Counted from the first letter of the stretch, positions 1 through 9,361 are shown. The stretch: DNA of 64,000 nucleotides from Bacteroides caecigallinarum (GCF_016902295.1 NZ_JACJLQ010000005.1:50892-114891); one strand, 5' to 3'. Notes: a model not told the origin generated them from the letters alone. Numbers and translations: made by a program.

Positions 1-84
1 TCATTACTTGTCAACTAAAAAACTCGGATTTGCACAACTCGAAAAAAATTATTTATATTGCATAAGATTTTAAGACTTGAAAGA

Positions 85-1269
85 ATGAACAATGAAGTAA
101 CAAAAGAAATAGCACTACTGCTTCAGAATTTAGGAGTAGAAAAAAATGACATAAACTGGGGTACACAGCTTACAATCTTGGCGGCAATCATAATTATTAC
201 ATACCTATGTACCAAACTTTTCAGACACGTAGTAATACCATTGATTCATAAAATCACAGCACGCACTAAAGCTAAATGGGACGACTATCTTTTCAATACA
301 GAAATGATGAAAGCTTTCAGTCGTCTGATTCCACCAATAATGCTTTATGTATTGCTCCCTTTTGCCTTCAGCAATTCACCGCAACTCTTGAACTTCAGTC
401 TCAAAGTATGCCTCATGTATATGGACATAGTAACGATTCTACTTGTAGGAACTTTCCTGAACTCATTATATAATATATCCAATGAACATGAGAAATTAAG
501 GAACCGTCCGCTCAAAGGCATATACCAGATGATAAAACTCATTACAATCATTATAGGTATAATAATCCTGTTCAGCATTATCCTCGACCAGAATCCTACA
601 AACATACTTGCAGGATTGGGAGCATCGGCCGCAGTGCTTATGTTGATATTCAAGGACAGTATTTTGGGACTGGTGGCAGGAGTGCAACTTTCGGCTAACG
701 ACATGCTTCGCCCGGGCGACTGGATTACGATGACTAAATACGGAGCCGACGGATACGTGATAGAGGTATCACTGACAACGGTAAAAGTACAGAACTTCGA
801 CAAGACGATAACCACCATACCGCCCTACGCACTGGTGAGCGATTCATTCCAGAACTGGAGGGGAATGCGCGAAACTGGAGGACGAAGAATTAAAAGATCC
901 GTTAATATAGATATGAATACCATACATTTCTGTACCGAAGGAGAAATTCAGGGTTTTATACAGAAAGGGTTCTTGGACAAAAAAACAGACACAAGCGAGA
1001 AAATTGTAAACCTGGCTGTATTCAGAAGCTATCTGCTGAACTATCTGAACAATAATCCGAAAGTAAACAAAGATCTGATGATTATGGTACGCCAACTGCA
1101 ACCTGCTTCCGAAGGTATGCCCCTCGAGATTTACTGTTTCTCCGACACTCCTGACTGGATTCCATACGAAACTCTTCAGTCTGAAATATTCGAGCATGTT
1201 ATGGCTATGGCACCGGAATTCAACCTGCGACTGTTCCAGCGTCCTGCAGGAACGGACTTACAGTCATAA
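85..1269 (+). CDS. YbdG-like MscS-family mechanosensitive channel
   Basis: Inner-membrane channel that releases small solutes under membrane tension. Several hydrophobic segments fill the first half. The pore-lining helix and beta domain follow around AGLGASAAVLMLIFKDS and RPGDW. The C-terminal half has QNWRGM..GGRRIKRS and MVRQLQPASEG..LEIY, which I recognise from the YbdG/MscM subfamily rather than small MscS; the length (about 394 aa) also fits YbdG. An in-frame TTG at 58 would add nine residues, but the ATG at 85 is the more natural start. It converges on the antiporter gene and shares a terminator with it. The function is firm at family level; the YbdG assignment rests on motif memory. 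Confidence 0.88.
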   Translation: MNNEVTKEIALLLQNLGVEKNDINWGTQLTILAAIIIITYLCTKLFRHVVIPLIHKITARTKAKWDDYLFNTEMMKAFSRLIPPIMLYVLLPFAFSNSPQLLNFSLKVCLMYMDIVTILLVGTFLNSLYNISNEHEKLRNRPLKGIYQMIKLITIIIGIIILFSIILDQNPTNILAGLGASAAVLMLIFKDSILGLVAGVQLSANDMLRPGDWITMTKYGADGYVIEVSLTTVKVQNFDKTITTIPPYALVSDSFQNWRGMRETGGRRIKRSVNIDMNTIHFCTEGEIQGFIQKGFLDKKTDTSEKIVNLAVFRSYLLNYLNNNPKVNKDLMIMVRQLQPASEGMPLEIYCFSDTPDWIPYETLQSEIFEHVMAMAPEFNLRLFQRPAGTDLQS

Positions 1270-1283
1270 TATAATAAGGAATT

Positions 1284-1335
1284 AAACAACAATCCCCGAC
1301 ACTTAATTTTGAAATGCCGGGGATAGTTGTTTTAT
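1284..1335. terminator. Bidirectional terminator between convergent genes
   Basis: Inverted repeat: the arm at 1284-1298 pairs with 1318-1332 (CCCCG/CGGGG core, one A-A mismatch), with A-rich and T-rich flanks. It lies between two convergent stop codons, so it probably ends both transcripts. Confidence 0.75.
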
Positions 1336-1343
1336 TTTATATG

Positions 1344-2942
1344 TTATACAATAACCAACGCTATGAACTGTATGAACAATATCAGGAACACCATCGCTAT
1401 AGGATAAACCGTAGCGTATGCCACTCCGGGGATGTTACTGTCTGTCATAGAATCGGCAGCTGCCAGACCAGGGGTACTTGTCATACCACCGGTGATAGTT
1501 CCAAGCAAATCGAGTATGCTTATCTTGAATACCAGACGGCCAACTATTGCGGCGACAAACATAGGAACTAATGTAATCAAAGCACCTACTCCAAATAGCA
1601 GGAATCCGCTTTCCTGGAATGTAGAAATCAGATTTTTCCCCGCAGATGTGCCAACTTCAGCAAGGAACAGCAACAAGCCCAACTGTCGCAAGAGCTGGTT
1701 TGCAGGACCTGACATGGACCACAAAATAGGACCTGTCTTACCTATGGCACTCAAGAAGAGAGCCATCATCAGTACTCCACCTGTCAGTCCGGGAGAGAAT
1801 GACATTCCGTCACCAAATGATATATTCAGTTTTCCGAACAAGACTCCAAGCACTATACCCATTGCTATAGGGAAGAAATCTGTGTCAGACAAACGCTTTT
1901 CGTCATTGCCCAGCAAACGGCCTACAGCCTGTACACCATCCTTCTCACCCACTACCATCAGCTTGTCGCCAAACTTCAATGCCAGTTCAGGTGAAGGTGA
2001 AAGGTCGATACCGCTTCGGCGGATACGGGTTACGGTACATCCGAAGTTACGCTGGAGATTAAGATCGCCCAACTGCTTGTTTATCATATCCTTTTTGGTA
2101 AGCAACAGCGATTCTATTACCTGTGTATTTATCAACGGCAATTCACCTTCTTCGCGCTCACCAAGCATAAGAGCCAGATTATTAAGCGACTCATCGCTAC
2201 CTACGGCCTGTATAACATCTCCTTTGTCAATCACAATTGAGGCTGTAGGAACAATAATATCATTATTTTTCTTAAGGCGTGAAACCACAGCACCAGTAAT
2301 GGCACGTATATTCAACTGAGCCAATGTACGTCCACAAACAGTATCGTTTGTAACACGGAAAACACATGTTTTAAGTTCCGGGAACTGTCCGCGACGTTCC
2401 TTTTCAAGACGTTTGGCTTCCTCGTCCAAATCTACACGAAGAATCTTAGGCAGAAGTTTCACAAAAAGAATCACACCAATAACTCCAAACGGATATGCTA
2501 TACCGTATGCTATTGAAGCCAATGGCGACTGTGTACTGTCAATTGCCACAGCAAGACCTGGCGTACTGGTAAGGGCTCCTGCCACGAGTCCCACAACACT
2601 TGGCGTATCTATTCCGAAAGCATATTTCAGCCCTATTGCCGTAAGACATGCCGACGCAATGATAAGCACTGTAATAAGAATAAGAGTCTTGCCCTTGGTG
2701 CGGAAAGAATCAAAGAATCCGGGACCGGCCTGAATACCGATTGTAAAGATAAACAACACTAACCCGAAGTTACCAAGTTCCTTTGGAATTGAAACTCCCC
2801 AATGGCCGAAAGCCAGGGCAATGAAGATCACGGCTGATACATCCAGAGATAATCCCTTTATCTTGATGCGTCCGAGCATAAATCCCAGGGCAACAATCAG
2901 GAATACAGAGAAATAAGACGATTGTAATAAGTCGTTAAACAT
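1344..2942 (-). CDS. AspT/YidE/YbjL-type putative antiporter with two RCK_C domains
   Basis: Multi-pass inner-membrane transporter of the aspartate-alanine antiporter (AAE) family; the substrate is not predictable. The protein is an internal duplication. Two membrane halves each carry a GxxTSTPGLA signature (about residues 122-132 and 490-500). They flank two consecutive cytosolic RCK_C (TrkA-C) domains at about 185-345, which in this family are thought to sense a ligand. The length, 532 aa, is normal. It is transcribed alone from a good promoter just downstream of the helicase stop. Confidence 0.88.
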   Translation of the reverse strand: MFNDLLQSSYFSVFLIVALGFMLGRIKIKGLSLDVSAVIFIALAFGHWGVSIPKELGNFGLVLFIFTIGIQAGPGFFDSFRTKGKTLILITVLIIASACLTAIGLKYAFGIDTPSVVGLVAGALTSTPGLAVAIDSTQSPLASIAYGIAYPFGVIGVILFVKLLPKILRVDLDEEAKRLEKERRGQFPELKTCVFRVTNDTVCGRTLAQLNIRAITGAVVSRLKKNNDIIVPTASIVIDKGDVIQAVGSDESLNNLALMLGEREEGELPLINTQVIESLLLTKKDMINKQLGDLNLQRNFGCTVTRIRRSGIDLSPSPELALKFGDKLMVVGEKDGVQAVGRLLGNDEKRLSDTDFFPIAMGIVLGVLFGKLNISFGDGMSFSPGLTGGVLMMALFLSAIGKTGPILWSMSGPANQLLRQLGLLLFLAEVGTSAGKNLISTFQESGFLLFGVGALITLVPMFVAAIVGRLVFKISILDLLGTITGGMTSTPGLAAADSMTDSNIPGVAYATVYPIAMVFLILFIQFIALVIV

Positions 2943-2972
2943 AAAAAATTTTAATTGTGATTATTTTCTGCA

Positions 2973-3004
2973 CAAAGTTAATAAATAATGACTTATCACA
3001 CAAA
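2973..3004 (-). promoter_or_regulatory. Bacteroides-type promoter for the antiporter
   Basis: On the minus strand, TTTG at 3004-3001, a 20-nt spacer and TAACTTTG at 2980-2973 match the Bacteroides -33/-7 consensus. The -33 box directly abuts the stop codon of the upstream helicase gene. Confidence 0.7.
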
Positions 3005-4891
3005 TCAAAACAGACTCTCTATATACTCGTTAAGTTTTTTATAGAAAGGATGTTTTGTCAGCGTCGCAACATCTCCCAGGATAATCAGTTTCATTCTGGC
3101 ACGCGTTATCGCCACGTTCATTCGTCTGAGGTCGTTCAGGAAACCTATCTGACCTTCCTCATTTGCCCTTACAAGACTGATAAGTATCACGTCGCGCTCC
3201 TGTCCCTGAAAACCATCTACGGTATTGACAGTAATATATTGGCGATACGGCTTGAACCATGCATCCTTGCGTATCAGCTGGCGGAGATACTGTACCTGAG
3301 CCTTATATGGAGAAATCACTCCCACGTCTATACGTTCGTCAAGGAAGCGTTCGCGTCCTATCTTCTCTATGTATTCCTTCAGTTTTCCAACGGAAAGTTC
3401 TGCTTCCTGCTTGTTTATACGGCCGTAATTCTCGCCAATAAATTCCTCATTGCAGTCCATGCCTTCGGTATTCACCCATTCTATAGGCGTGTCGAAATCA
3501 AGGATGCTGCGATATTTCACTTCGGGAGCCGACTGCAACATTCCGCCATAAAACCAGTCGGAAGAGAAACGCATTATCTCATTGTTCATTCTGTATTGCA
3601 CCTTCAGTAAAGAAACAGCCTGAGGTTTGTTTGCCACAATGCTTTGCATCAGCGTATGACCAAGACCTCCACGCAATGCCACAGGACTTTTCACCGTAGG
3701 CGGAAGCTGGCAATGGTCGCCGGCAAATATAACACGGTCCGCCTTCGCAATAGGAATCCAGCATGCCGCCTCCAATGCCTGGGCAGCCTCATCTATAAAC
3801 AGAGTGCCAAATTTGTGCCCCATAAGGACACGGTTCGCACTGCTCACCAAAGTGCATGATATAACCCTCGCTTCGGCAAACAAAGATTCGTTTATCCTTA
3901 TCTCCAGCTCCGTAGCACGGTCTTTCAGCGAATTAATCTTCAATCTGATACTTTCCCTGTCGGCACCTTTACGGTTTGCTGAATACAGTTCGCGGATAGC
4001 CTTTCTTATGCTCCACAACTGTGAATAATCGGGATGCGACTCGAATTTCCTTTCGTATGTAAACGACAGCATCTTGTCATTCACACGCGAAGGATTTCCT
4101 ATTCGCAACACACTTACCCCCCTATCAATAAGTTTTTCGCTTATCCAATCGACGGCCATATTACTCTGCGCGCACACCATCACCTGGTTCTCACGGTGCA
4201 ATGTTTCGTATATGGCCTCAACAAGAGTGGTTGTCTTTCCGGTTCCCGGAGGTCCGTGTACAATAGCCACATCCTTGGCATGAAGCACCTTATTGACAGC
4301 CTCTTCCTGAGTACGGTTCAGCCACGGAAATCGGATTGGATTGAAAGAAAATTCCGATACAGGCTGCTGTCCGTGGAAAATATCACGCAACTCGGCAAGA
4401 CGGTTGTTCTTTGCACCTATCACACGGTTCAACGCCTCAAACATAAGGCGGTATGAAGTTTCATCAAAATACAGCTGTACTCCAAGCACATCATATCTCT
4501 GCAAGGCAATCATGGCATCAGGTCCGGGCAGTATCACAACCATACGGTCCTCGTCAACATAATTCACCGTTGCAACGAAATTCATATATGTCAGTCGCCC
4601 GCCCGCATCCTGAGTAAAGAAACACACCGGACGGCCATACTCGAAAAGATGCTCTATCTCCTTATCCTCGGTACGGAATATCTCCACCACGAACTGATTG
4701 AGAGCATTATAGTAACTTCGTCCCACAGATATGGGATACCAGCACATTCCGCGCTTCACCTTACGGCCGATACCCATCACCTCCGTCTGCTGGCGGAACT
4801 GCTCCTTCTCATACTCATATTCAGCTTTCAGCAATTCGTAGTGATGCTGCAGATAAAGCACTGGAGACACTATATTCGGTTTTTCCTTCAT
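3005..4891 (-). CDS. Superfamily 1 (UPF1/IGHMBP2-like) DNA/RNA helicase
   Basis: ATP-dependent helicase of the SF1B UPF1-like group, 628 aa. Seen in order: Walker A GPPGTGKTTT near residue 215, the Walker B/DEAA box (LFIDEAAQALEA), motif III GDHCQLPPTV, motif IV QYRMN, motif V VDGFQGQERD and motif VI NVAITRAR. The N-terminal about 200 residues form the usual accessory region. It probably acts on nucleic acids in the cytoplasm; a precise role is not known for the bacterial members. It is 8 bp downstream of the EamA transporter gene, so the two are likely cotranscribed. Confidence 0.9.
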   Translation of the reverse strand: MKEKPNIVSPVLYLQHHYELLKAEYEYEKEQFRQQTEVMGIGRKVKRGMCWYPISVGRSYYNALNQFVVEIFRTEDKEIEHLFEYGRPVCFFTQDAGGRLTYMNFVATVNYVDEDRMVVILPGPDAMIALQRYDVLGVQLYFDETSYRLMFEALNRVIGAKNNRLAELRDIFHGQQPVSEFSFNPIRFPWLNRTQEEAVNKVLHAKDVAIVHGPPGTGKTTTLVEAIYETLHRENQVMVCAQSNMAVDWISEKLIDRGVSVLRIGNPSRVNDKMLSFTYERKFESHPDYSQLWSIRKAIRELYSANRKGADRESIRLKINSLKDRATELEIRINESLFAEARVISCTLVSSANRVLMGHKFGTLFIDEAAQALEAACWIPIAKADRVIFAGDHCQLPPTVKSPVALRGGLGHTLMQSIVANKPQAVSLLKVQYRMNNEIMRFSSDWFYGGMLQSAPEVKYRSILDFDTPIEWVNTEGMDCNEEFIGENYGRINKQEAELSVGKLKEYIEKIGRERFLDERIDVGVISPYKAQVQYLRQLIRKDAWFKPYRQYITVNTVDGFQGQERDVILISLVRANEEGQIGFLNDLRRMNVAITRARMKLIILGDVATLTKHPFYKKLNEYIESLF

Positions 4892-4899
4892 TATATTCT

Positions 4900-5823
4900 T
4901 TATTGTTTTGACGCAGCTTCTTCCTTAATCATTTCGGCACGCGATTTACTTTGCGTAACGAGATATACACCGGCAAATATCGATATGGCAGCAATAGCCT
5001 TTACCCATCCGAATGACGACATTCCCATCAGTATCGCCACACTCGAACCGACAACGGGCTGCATATAGTTGTACATACTTACTACTGTAGGACGAAGTGT
5101 TTTCTGACCGACAAGCATCAGAATATATGCAATATATGTTCCGAACAATATCACATATCCCACCTGCATCCATACATCAATGGAGAATGAAGAGAACTGC
5201 ATCTCCGAAAAATCCCTGTAAGAAAACGGGATGAAACATATCGCCGCATAGCTGAACATCCATTTCATCAGAGTAAACACACTGTACTTCGAAATCAGTT
5301 TCTTGAATATAGTAAGATAACATGCGAAGCTTACCTGTGCCATCACGCAAAGCACATCGCCCAGCACACTGCCTTCCCTGTCACTTCCGCCTGTATTGCT
5401 CAGTATTAAAGCCAAAGCGCCGACTGAACCCATAAGAATACCTCCTACCTTCAACGGTGTAACAGGCTCTTTAAGGAAAATTGCAGCCAATATCATTGTG
5501 ACGATAGGCATTGTAGTAGTCATTATTGAAGCATCGACAGGCGACGTAAGCGACAAACCGAAAGTATAGCATCCCTGATTGCATACGATACCAAGCATTG
5601 ACGCAAAAAACAGGAGCATAAGGTCGCGGGGAGGGACATCCTCCTTTTTGACAAACAAAGATGTTATCCAGAAACATAACGCACCGCCTATCATACGCAT
5701 ATTGGCAAGTGCCAGACCGGAAATTCCGGCATCCATGTCAGCCTTACCCACAGGCGCCATTAGCCCCCACATACTGGCAGCAAACAATAGTGCCAGATGG
5801 GCTTTCAGATTAGAACTCTTCAT
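4900..5823 (-). CDS. EamA-family (DMT superfamily) transporter
   Basis: Ten predicted hydrophobic segments in two EamA repeats, for example MWGLMAPVGKADMDAGISG at the N-terminus and VVSMYNYMQPVVGSSVAILMG in the second half. The length (307 aa) is typical for drug/metabolite exporters. The substrate is unknown. It is the first gene of a two-gene unit with the helicase. Confidence 0.88.
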   Translation of the reverse strand: MKSSNLKAHLALLFAASMWGLMAPVGKADMDAGISGLALANMRMIGGALCFWITSLFVKKEDVPPRDLMLLFFASMLGIVCNQGCYTFGLSLTSPVDASIMTTTMPIVTMILAAIFLKEPVTPLKVGGILMGSVGALALILSNTGGSDREGSVLGDVLCVMAQVSFACYLTIFKKLISKYSVFTLMKWMFSYAAICFIPFSYRDFSEMQFSSFSIDVWMQVGYVILFGTYIAYILMLVGQKTLRPTVVSMYNYMQPVVGSSVAILMGMSSFGWVKAIAAISIFAGVYLVTQSKSRAEMIKEEAASKQ

Positions 5824-5854
5824 ATCTTTTATACCTTAAATTTATTTTGCTGCG

Positions 5855-5862
5855 CAAAGTTA
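5855..5862 (-). promoter_or_regulatory. -7 box for the EamA-helicase unit
   Basis: TAACTTTG on the minus strand, about 32 nt upstream of the EamA ATG, matches TAnnTTTG. No clear -33 element is visible at the right distance. Confidence 0.5.
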
Positions 5863-5891
5863 CAAGATATTTGAAAAATTGGTGGAATACG

Positions 5892-5923
5892 GTTGATTTA
5901 TTCAAAGAGATTGATTAAATTTG
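5892..5923 (+). promoter_or_regulatory. Promoter for the ATPase-DUF4435 pair
   Basis: TAAATTTG at 5916-5923, with a partial -33 (GTTG at 5892-5895) 20 nt upstream, points to a short leader before the ATG at 5952. It is back-to-back with the EamA promoter. Confidence 0.55.
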
Positions 5924-5951
5924 TTGGATAAGAACGATAAAAGACACACAA

Positions 5952-6776
5952 ATGAAGAAACAAGCCGAGTTCATAAAGCGTATTGTCATAAAAGGCCTCT
6001 GGGGCAGAAAAGACATTGCATGGGATTTGAGAAAAGACGTCAACATCCTAAGTGGAGTGAACGGTATTGGAAAAAGTTCAATACTGAACAGTTCCGTGAG
6101 AAGGCTGAACGAAAACAATGAAGTGGAACTGACAAACGGAATAAAAGACATCGTAACATTCACGTTCAGTCCTGAGGACGCTGATTTCATTCCATTCGAC
6201 GTAATACGCAGTTTCGACCGTCCGCTCATCGACTTCGGGCTGCTTAAGAAGATTGGCGACCAGGATGTACGTACTGAATTAGACTGGCAACTATACCAAC
6301 TGCAACGCCGCTATTTAGACTATCAGGTAAACATCGGCAACAGAATCATTGAACTGCTTACAAGCGGAGACCCTGAAAAGCAGATGATGGCAGCCGAGAT
6401 TTCAAAGCCCAAAACAAAATTCCAGGACCTTATAGACGAACTGTTTGCCGAAACAGGCAAGAAGATAAACCGCAGAAGCAACGAGATTCTCTTCGAACAG
6501 GATGGAGATATCCTGACTCCTTACAAACTTTCGTCCGGAGAAAAGCAGATGCTTGTAATCCTGCTTACAGTACTTGTACAGGACAATGCCCACTGCGCCT
6601 TGTTTATGGACGAGCCGGAAATCTCACTCCACATAGAATGGCAGCAAAGGCTTATCACACTCATCAGAAACCTTAATCCTAACGTCCAGATTATACTTAC
6701 AACCCACTCGCCCGCACTTATCATGAACGGATGGATGGACGCAGTTACCGAAGTGAGCGACATTACTACTAATTAG
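5952..6776 (+). CDS. Small ABC-type AAA ATPase (AAA_15/AAA_21-like), partner of DUF4435
   Basis: Soluble ABC-fold ATPase, 274 aa. Visible motifs: Walker A GVNGIGKS (35-42), ABC signature LSSGEKQM (about 192-199), Walker B CALFMDEPE followed by a D-loop-like stretch (about 216-228) and the switch His in TTHSPA (about 250). There are no membrane segments. The next gene encodes a DUF4435 protein. An ATPase followed by DUF4435 is the layout of PARIS (AriA-AriB) and related OLD-like phage-defence modules. This ATPase is shorter than I would expect for AriA, and a conserved non-defence role in Bacteroidales is possible. The pair assignment is inference. Confidence 0.82.
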   Translation: MKKQAEFIKRIVIKGLWGRKDIAWDLRKDVNILSGVNGIGKSSILNSSVRRLNENNEVELTNGIKDIVTFTFSPEDADFIPFDVIRSFDRPLIDFGLLKKIGDQDVRTELDWQLYQLQRRYLDYQVNIGNRIIELLTSGDPEKQMMAAEISKPKTKFQDLIDELFAETGKKINRRSNEILFEQDGDILTPYKLSSGEKQMLVILLTVLVQDNAHCALFMDEPEISLHIEWQQRLITLIRNLNPNVQIILTTHSPALIMNGWMDAVTEVSDITTN

Positions 6777-6873
6777 TTTTTAAGTTCTTCAGTTTTTAAG
6801 TTAGTTGATAACAGTCCAACAATTAACAACTCATAAACTCAAAAACTCATAAACTCATAAACTTAAAATACAT
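6777..6873 (+). repeat. Low-complexity direct repeats in the ATPase-DUF4435 gap
   Basis: The 97-bp spacer is built of short copies such as GTTTTTAAGTT (two) and AACTCATAAACTC (several), ending just before the DUF4435 ATG. Similar text recurs in other intergenic gaps of the window (about 13650-13695 and 17625-17744). Confidence 0.6.
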
Positions 6874-7869
6874 ATGGGAAAACGACTTACGGAAAACCTT
6901 TCATCACTATATATCGGTGCGGCAAACAATCTGAAGCCCAAACATGCAAAGAGGAAGATTGTGGCATACGTGGAGAGCTATGACGACATATCGTTCTGGC
7001 GTGCCCTGCTCTCAGAGTATGAAAACGACAAGGTTTATTTCGAAGTCATGCTTCCATCACAAAGTTCGCTTGCCAAAGGAAAGAAAACCGTCCTTATGAA
7101 CCAGCTTGGAAAACAGTTGGGCGAAAACATGATAGCCTGTGTGGACAGCGACTATGACTACCTCCTGCAAGGCCGAACAAACACCTCGCGCTACATGATA
7201 GAATGTCCGTACGTACTGCAGACGTATGCCTACGCCATAGAGAACTACCACTGCTATGCCGAAGGTCTGCACGATGTATGCGTTACAGCCACACTTAACG
7301 ACCATAAGCTGATAGACTTCCCTGCTTTCATGAAGGCATACTCCAATATAGCCTGGCCGCTTTTTATATGGTCAGTATGGTTCTACAGAAGACACATCCT
7401 CGCAGAATTCTCGCTACTTGATTTCTGTTCGTATGTCAAGCTGGACCAGGTAAGCACACGTTATCCCGAACGAAGCCTTGAGCACATGGCAAAGAAAGTG
7501 GAGAAAAAGCTTCATGACCTCGAGCGCAGACATCCCGAAGCCAAGCGCGAGATTGAGGAACTGAAAAGAGAACTCCCCACACTCGGAGTAACTTCCGACA
7601 ATACATATATGTTCATACAAGGGCATCACATAATGGACAATGTGGTTCTCCGTCTGCTCATACCGGTATGTACCGTTCTCCGCCGAGAAAGAGAACAGCA
7701 GATTCATGACCTCGCCCTCCACAGCCTTCAGCTCCATAACGAACTGACCAACTACCAGCGTTCTCAGATTGGTGTGGAAGTGGTGATACACAAAAATCTC
7801 AATTACAAGAATTCACCGCTCTATGCCAAGATTCGCGCTGATGTGGAAAAGCTTTTGAAAAGAATTTGA
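6874..7869 (+). CDS. DUF4435 (TOPRIM-like) protein, PARIS AriB-like candidate
   Basis: 331-aa soluble protein. The N-terminus has VESYDD (E34, D37-D38) and then CVDSDYD (D91, D93, D95). This glutamate plus DxDxD pattern is what a TOPRIM metal site looks like, and DUF4435 is the family of the PARIS effector AriB. A basic, helix-rich C-terminal half follows (KKVEKKLHDLERR around 205-220). It is probably cotranscribed with the ATPase gene. By analogy the ATPase could restrain or activate this putative nuclease; that role is inference and could also be cellular. Confidence 0.78.
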   Translation: MGKRLTENLSSLYIGAANNLKPKHAKRKIVAYVESYDDISFWRALLSEYENDKVYFEVMLPSQSSLAKGKKTVLMNQLGKQLGENMIACVDSDYDYLLQGRTNTSRYMIECPYVLQTYAYAIENYHCYAEGLHDVCVTATLNDHKLIDFPAFMKAYSNIAWPLFIWSVWFYRRHILAEFSLLDFCSYVKLDQVSTRYPERSLEHMAKKVEKKLHDLERRHPEAKREIEELKRELPTLGVTSDNTYMFIQGHHIMDNVVLRLLIPVCTVLRREREQQIHDLALHSLQLHNELTNYQRSQIGVEVVIHKNLNYKNSPLYAKIRADVEKLLKRI

Positions 7870-7909
7870 AAAATCAGTCAGTGAACGGACAAGTCTTTTA
7901 AATAGGGGA

Positions 7910-7984
7910 AATGTGAAATTTAAGGCTTAAAACACAACGGAAAATGTGAAATTTTCCACCTAAAACAATCAGTATAATGTGAAA
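7910..7984. repeat. 33-bp-period tandem repeat (AATGTGAAA)
   Basis: AATGTGAAA begins at 7910, 7943 and 7976, an exact 33-bp period. The first two units also share the TAAAACA that follows. The repeat lies in the 185-bp gap between the convergent DUF4435 and ATPase_2 genes. Nothing else is recognised there beyond a short GGAAAAT/ATTTTCC hairpin at 7939-7957. Confidence 0.6.
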
Positions 7985-8054
7985 ACAGTTATATTTACAG
8001 ATAATGTGCGACAAGAAGTTTGTACGAAAAAAATACAATAAATCTTTAATTGTA

Positions 8055-9191
8055 TCAGCTCACCCCAAAATACTGCGTCCGCAACCAATAAGCATATATC
8101 GGATCTTGGAATGAATACTTGCCGCCCTGATTATCCAATATATCATTTCTTACGAGAGCTACCTTTGAGCGGGCAATAGAAGTAGGAGAAGATATCCTGT
8201 AGCGATGCATCACCTCCGTAGAACTGATATTGGTTTCACCGGCAAGCAAAGCATTCAGATAATTAAGTTGCTGGACTGTAAGGGTTTCCGTAATTGTCAC
8301 AAACAGAAGACTTAGCTGCTCAACCAAAGCTGAATGTGACTCCTGCACTATACCAACGGTGCATATATCCTTTGTCCTCAACCAAGACAATTGGGCTAAC
8401 TGCTGTGCATAATACGGATGATTGTCTGTCAGCTCGGCTATCAGATGACTTGCTTCATCGGTTATACTCTTTCCGGTGTCTGTGAAACGGGTTTTGAAAA
8501 AGTCCACAAGATATGGAGTGGCTATCTTGTTCAGAAAAATAAGATTACCAAACTTGTAGAATGGTTTGGAAGAGTCAGTAAAGACTTCCAACATCATGTG
8601 GCGCTTGCTTCCATAAAGACAATATGCTACATGCTGGTGCAACTGCCAGTGGGATCGTAATTTCTTCTGAAAATAATCAGAATCAGTAAAATCGGCTATG
8701 TTCTGAAATTCATCAATACAGATAACTATCTTCAACCCCTTCGCCACAGCAATCTTCTCTGCCAGGTCAAGCACTTCGTCTGGAGTACGTTTAACCTGTT
8801 CCCAATCAAAATCAATAGTTACTTCACTCATCGGGTCTGAAGCTATCGAGATTTTGGGAACCAACCGTGAAAAGAATTTCCTGGCATCTGATATTGCTTC
8901 CTCCCATCTGCCAGAAGTGGCTGAAATAACTTTCTGAGCCAATAATGAATAAAAGTGTTCCTCGCTGCGTACATTAAAGAGGTCGATATGACAAACACGT
9001 AAATTATGTTCACGCTCCATAGCCCGTTCGGCCGCTTTATTCACAAGAGAACTTTTACCCCAACGGCGTGGAGATATTATGATTGTATTTATCAACGACG
9101 TAAAGTTATCCACAAGATATGCGGTTTCTTGTTCCCGGTCTGTAAAATTCTTTTCTGTGGCAATTTTTCCAAAGACAAACGGAGTTTCCAT
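8055..9191 (-). CDS. ATPase_2-family (STAND-like) ATP-binding protein
   Basis: 378-aa P-loop ATPase of the type common in archaea and Bacteroidales (PF01637-like). Visible: Walker A SPRRWGKSS (40-48), Walker B IVICIDEFQN (about 155-164), then a C-terminal winged-helix region (about 290-370; QQLNYLNALLAGE..SSTEVMHRY). These proteins are STAND-like switches of mostly unknown role. The gene is monocistronic, with operator-like repeats and a striking palindrome array upstream. Function unknown; no partner gene is adjacent. Confidence 0.8.
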   Translation of the reverse strand: METPFVFGKIATEKNFTDREQETAYLVDNFTSLINTIIISPRRWGKSSLVNKAAERAMEREHNLRVCHIDLFNVRSEEHFYSLLAQKVISATSGRWEEAISDARKFFSRLVPKISIASDPMSEVTIDFDWEQVKRTPDEVLDLAEKIAVAKGLKIVICIDEFQNIADFTDSDYFQKKLRSHWQLHQHVAYCLYGSKRHMMLEVFTDSSKPFYKFGNLIFLNKIATPYLVDFFKTRFTDTGKSITDEASHLIAELTDNHPYYAQQLAQLSWLRTKDICTVGIVQESHSALVEQLSLLFVTITETLTVQQLNYLNALLAGETNISSTEVMHRYRISSPTSIARSKVALVRNDILDNQGGKYSFQDPIYAYWLRTQYFGVS

Positions 9192-9228
9192 ATTATGAGT
9201 TTTTATTGTTTATCACCTACAAAGATAT

Positions 9229-9276
9229 TACAAAAAATGTAATAACAAAAAGAGTTATACAAAAACTGTAATAACA
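9229..9276 (-). promoter_or_regulatory. Paired 19-bp direct repeats upstream of the ATPase_2 gene
   Basis: Two 19-bp copies starting TACAAAAA and ending TGTAATAACA sit at 9229-9247 and 9258-9276 with one mismatch, 29 bp apart. The first is also the core of a TATTACA/TGTAATA inverted repeat. They end about 38 bp before the ATG, where a repressor or autoregulator would bind. Confidence 0.5.
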
Positions 9277-9361
9277 CTTTCTGTAACATACACCAAAATT
9301 CCTATTAATATTTAATGAAGCGGACGTCAATAAATTCTGAAATTTGCGTACAAAGTTGCCG

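Noticed and set aside
1432..2319. Long antisense open frame (295 aa) opposite the antiporter
   Set aside because: Serine/proline-rich shadow frame of a clear membrane-protein gene on the other strand; no domain or start signal.
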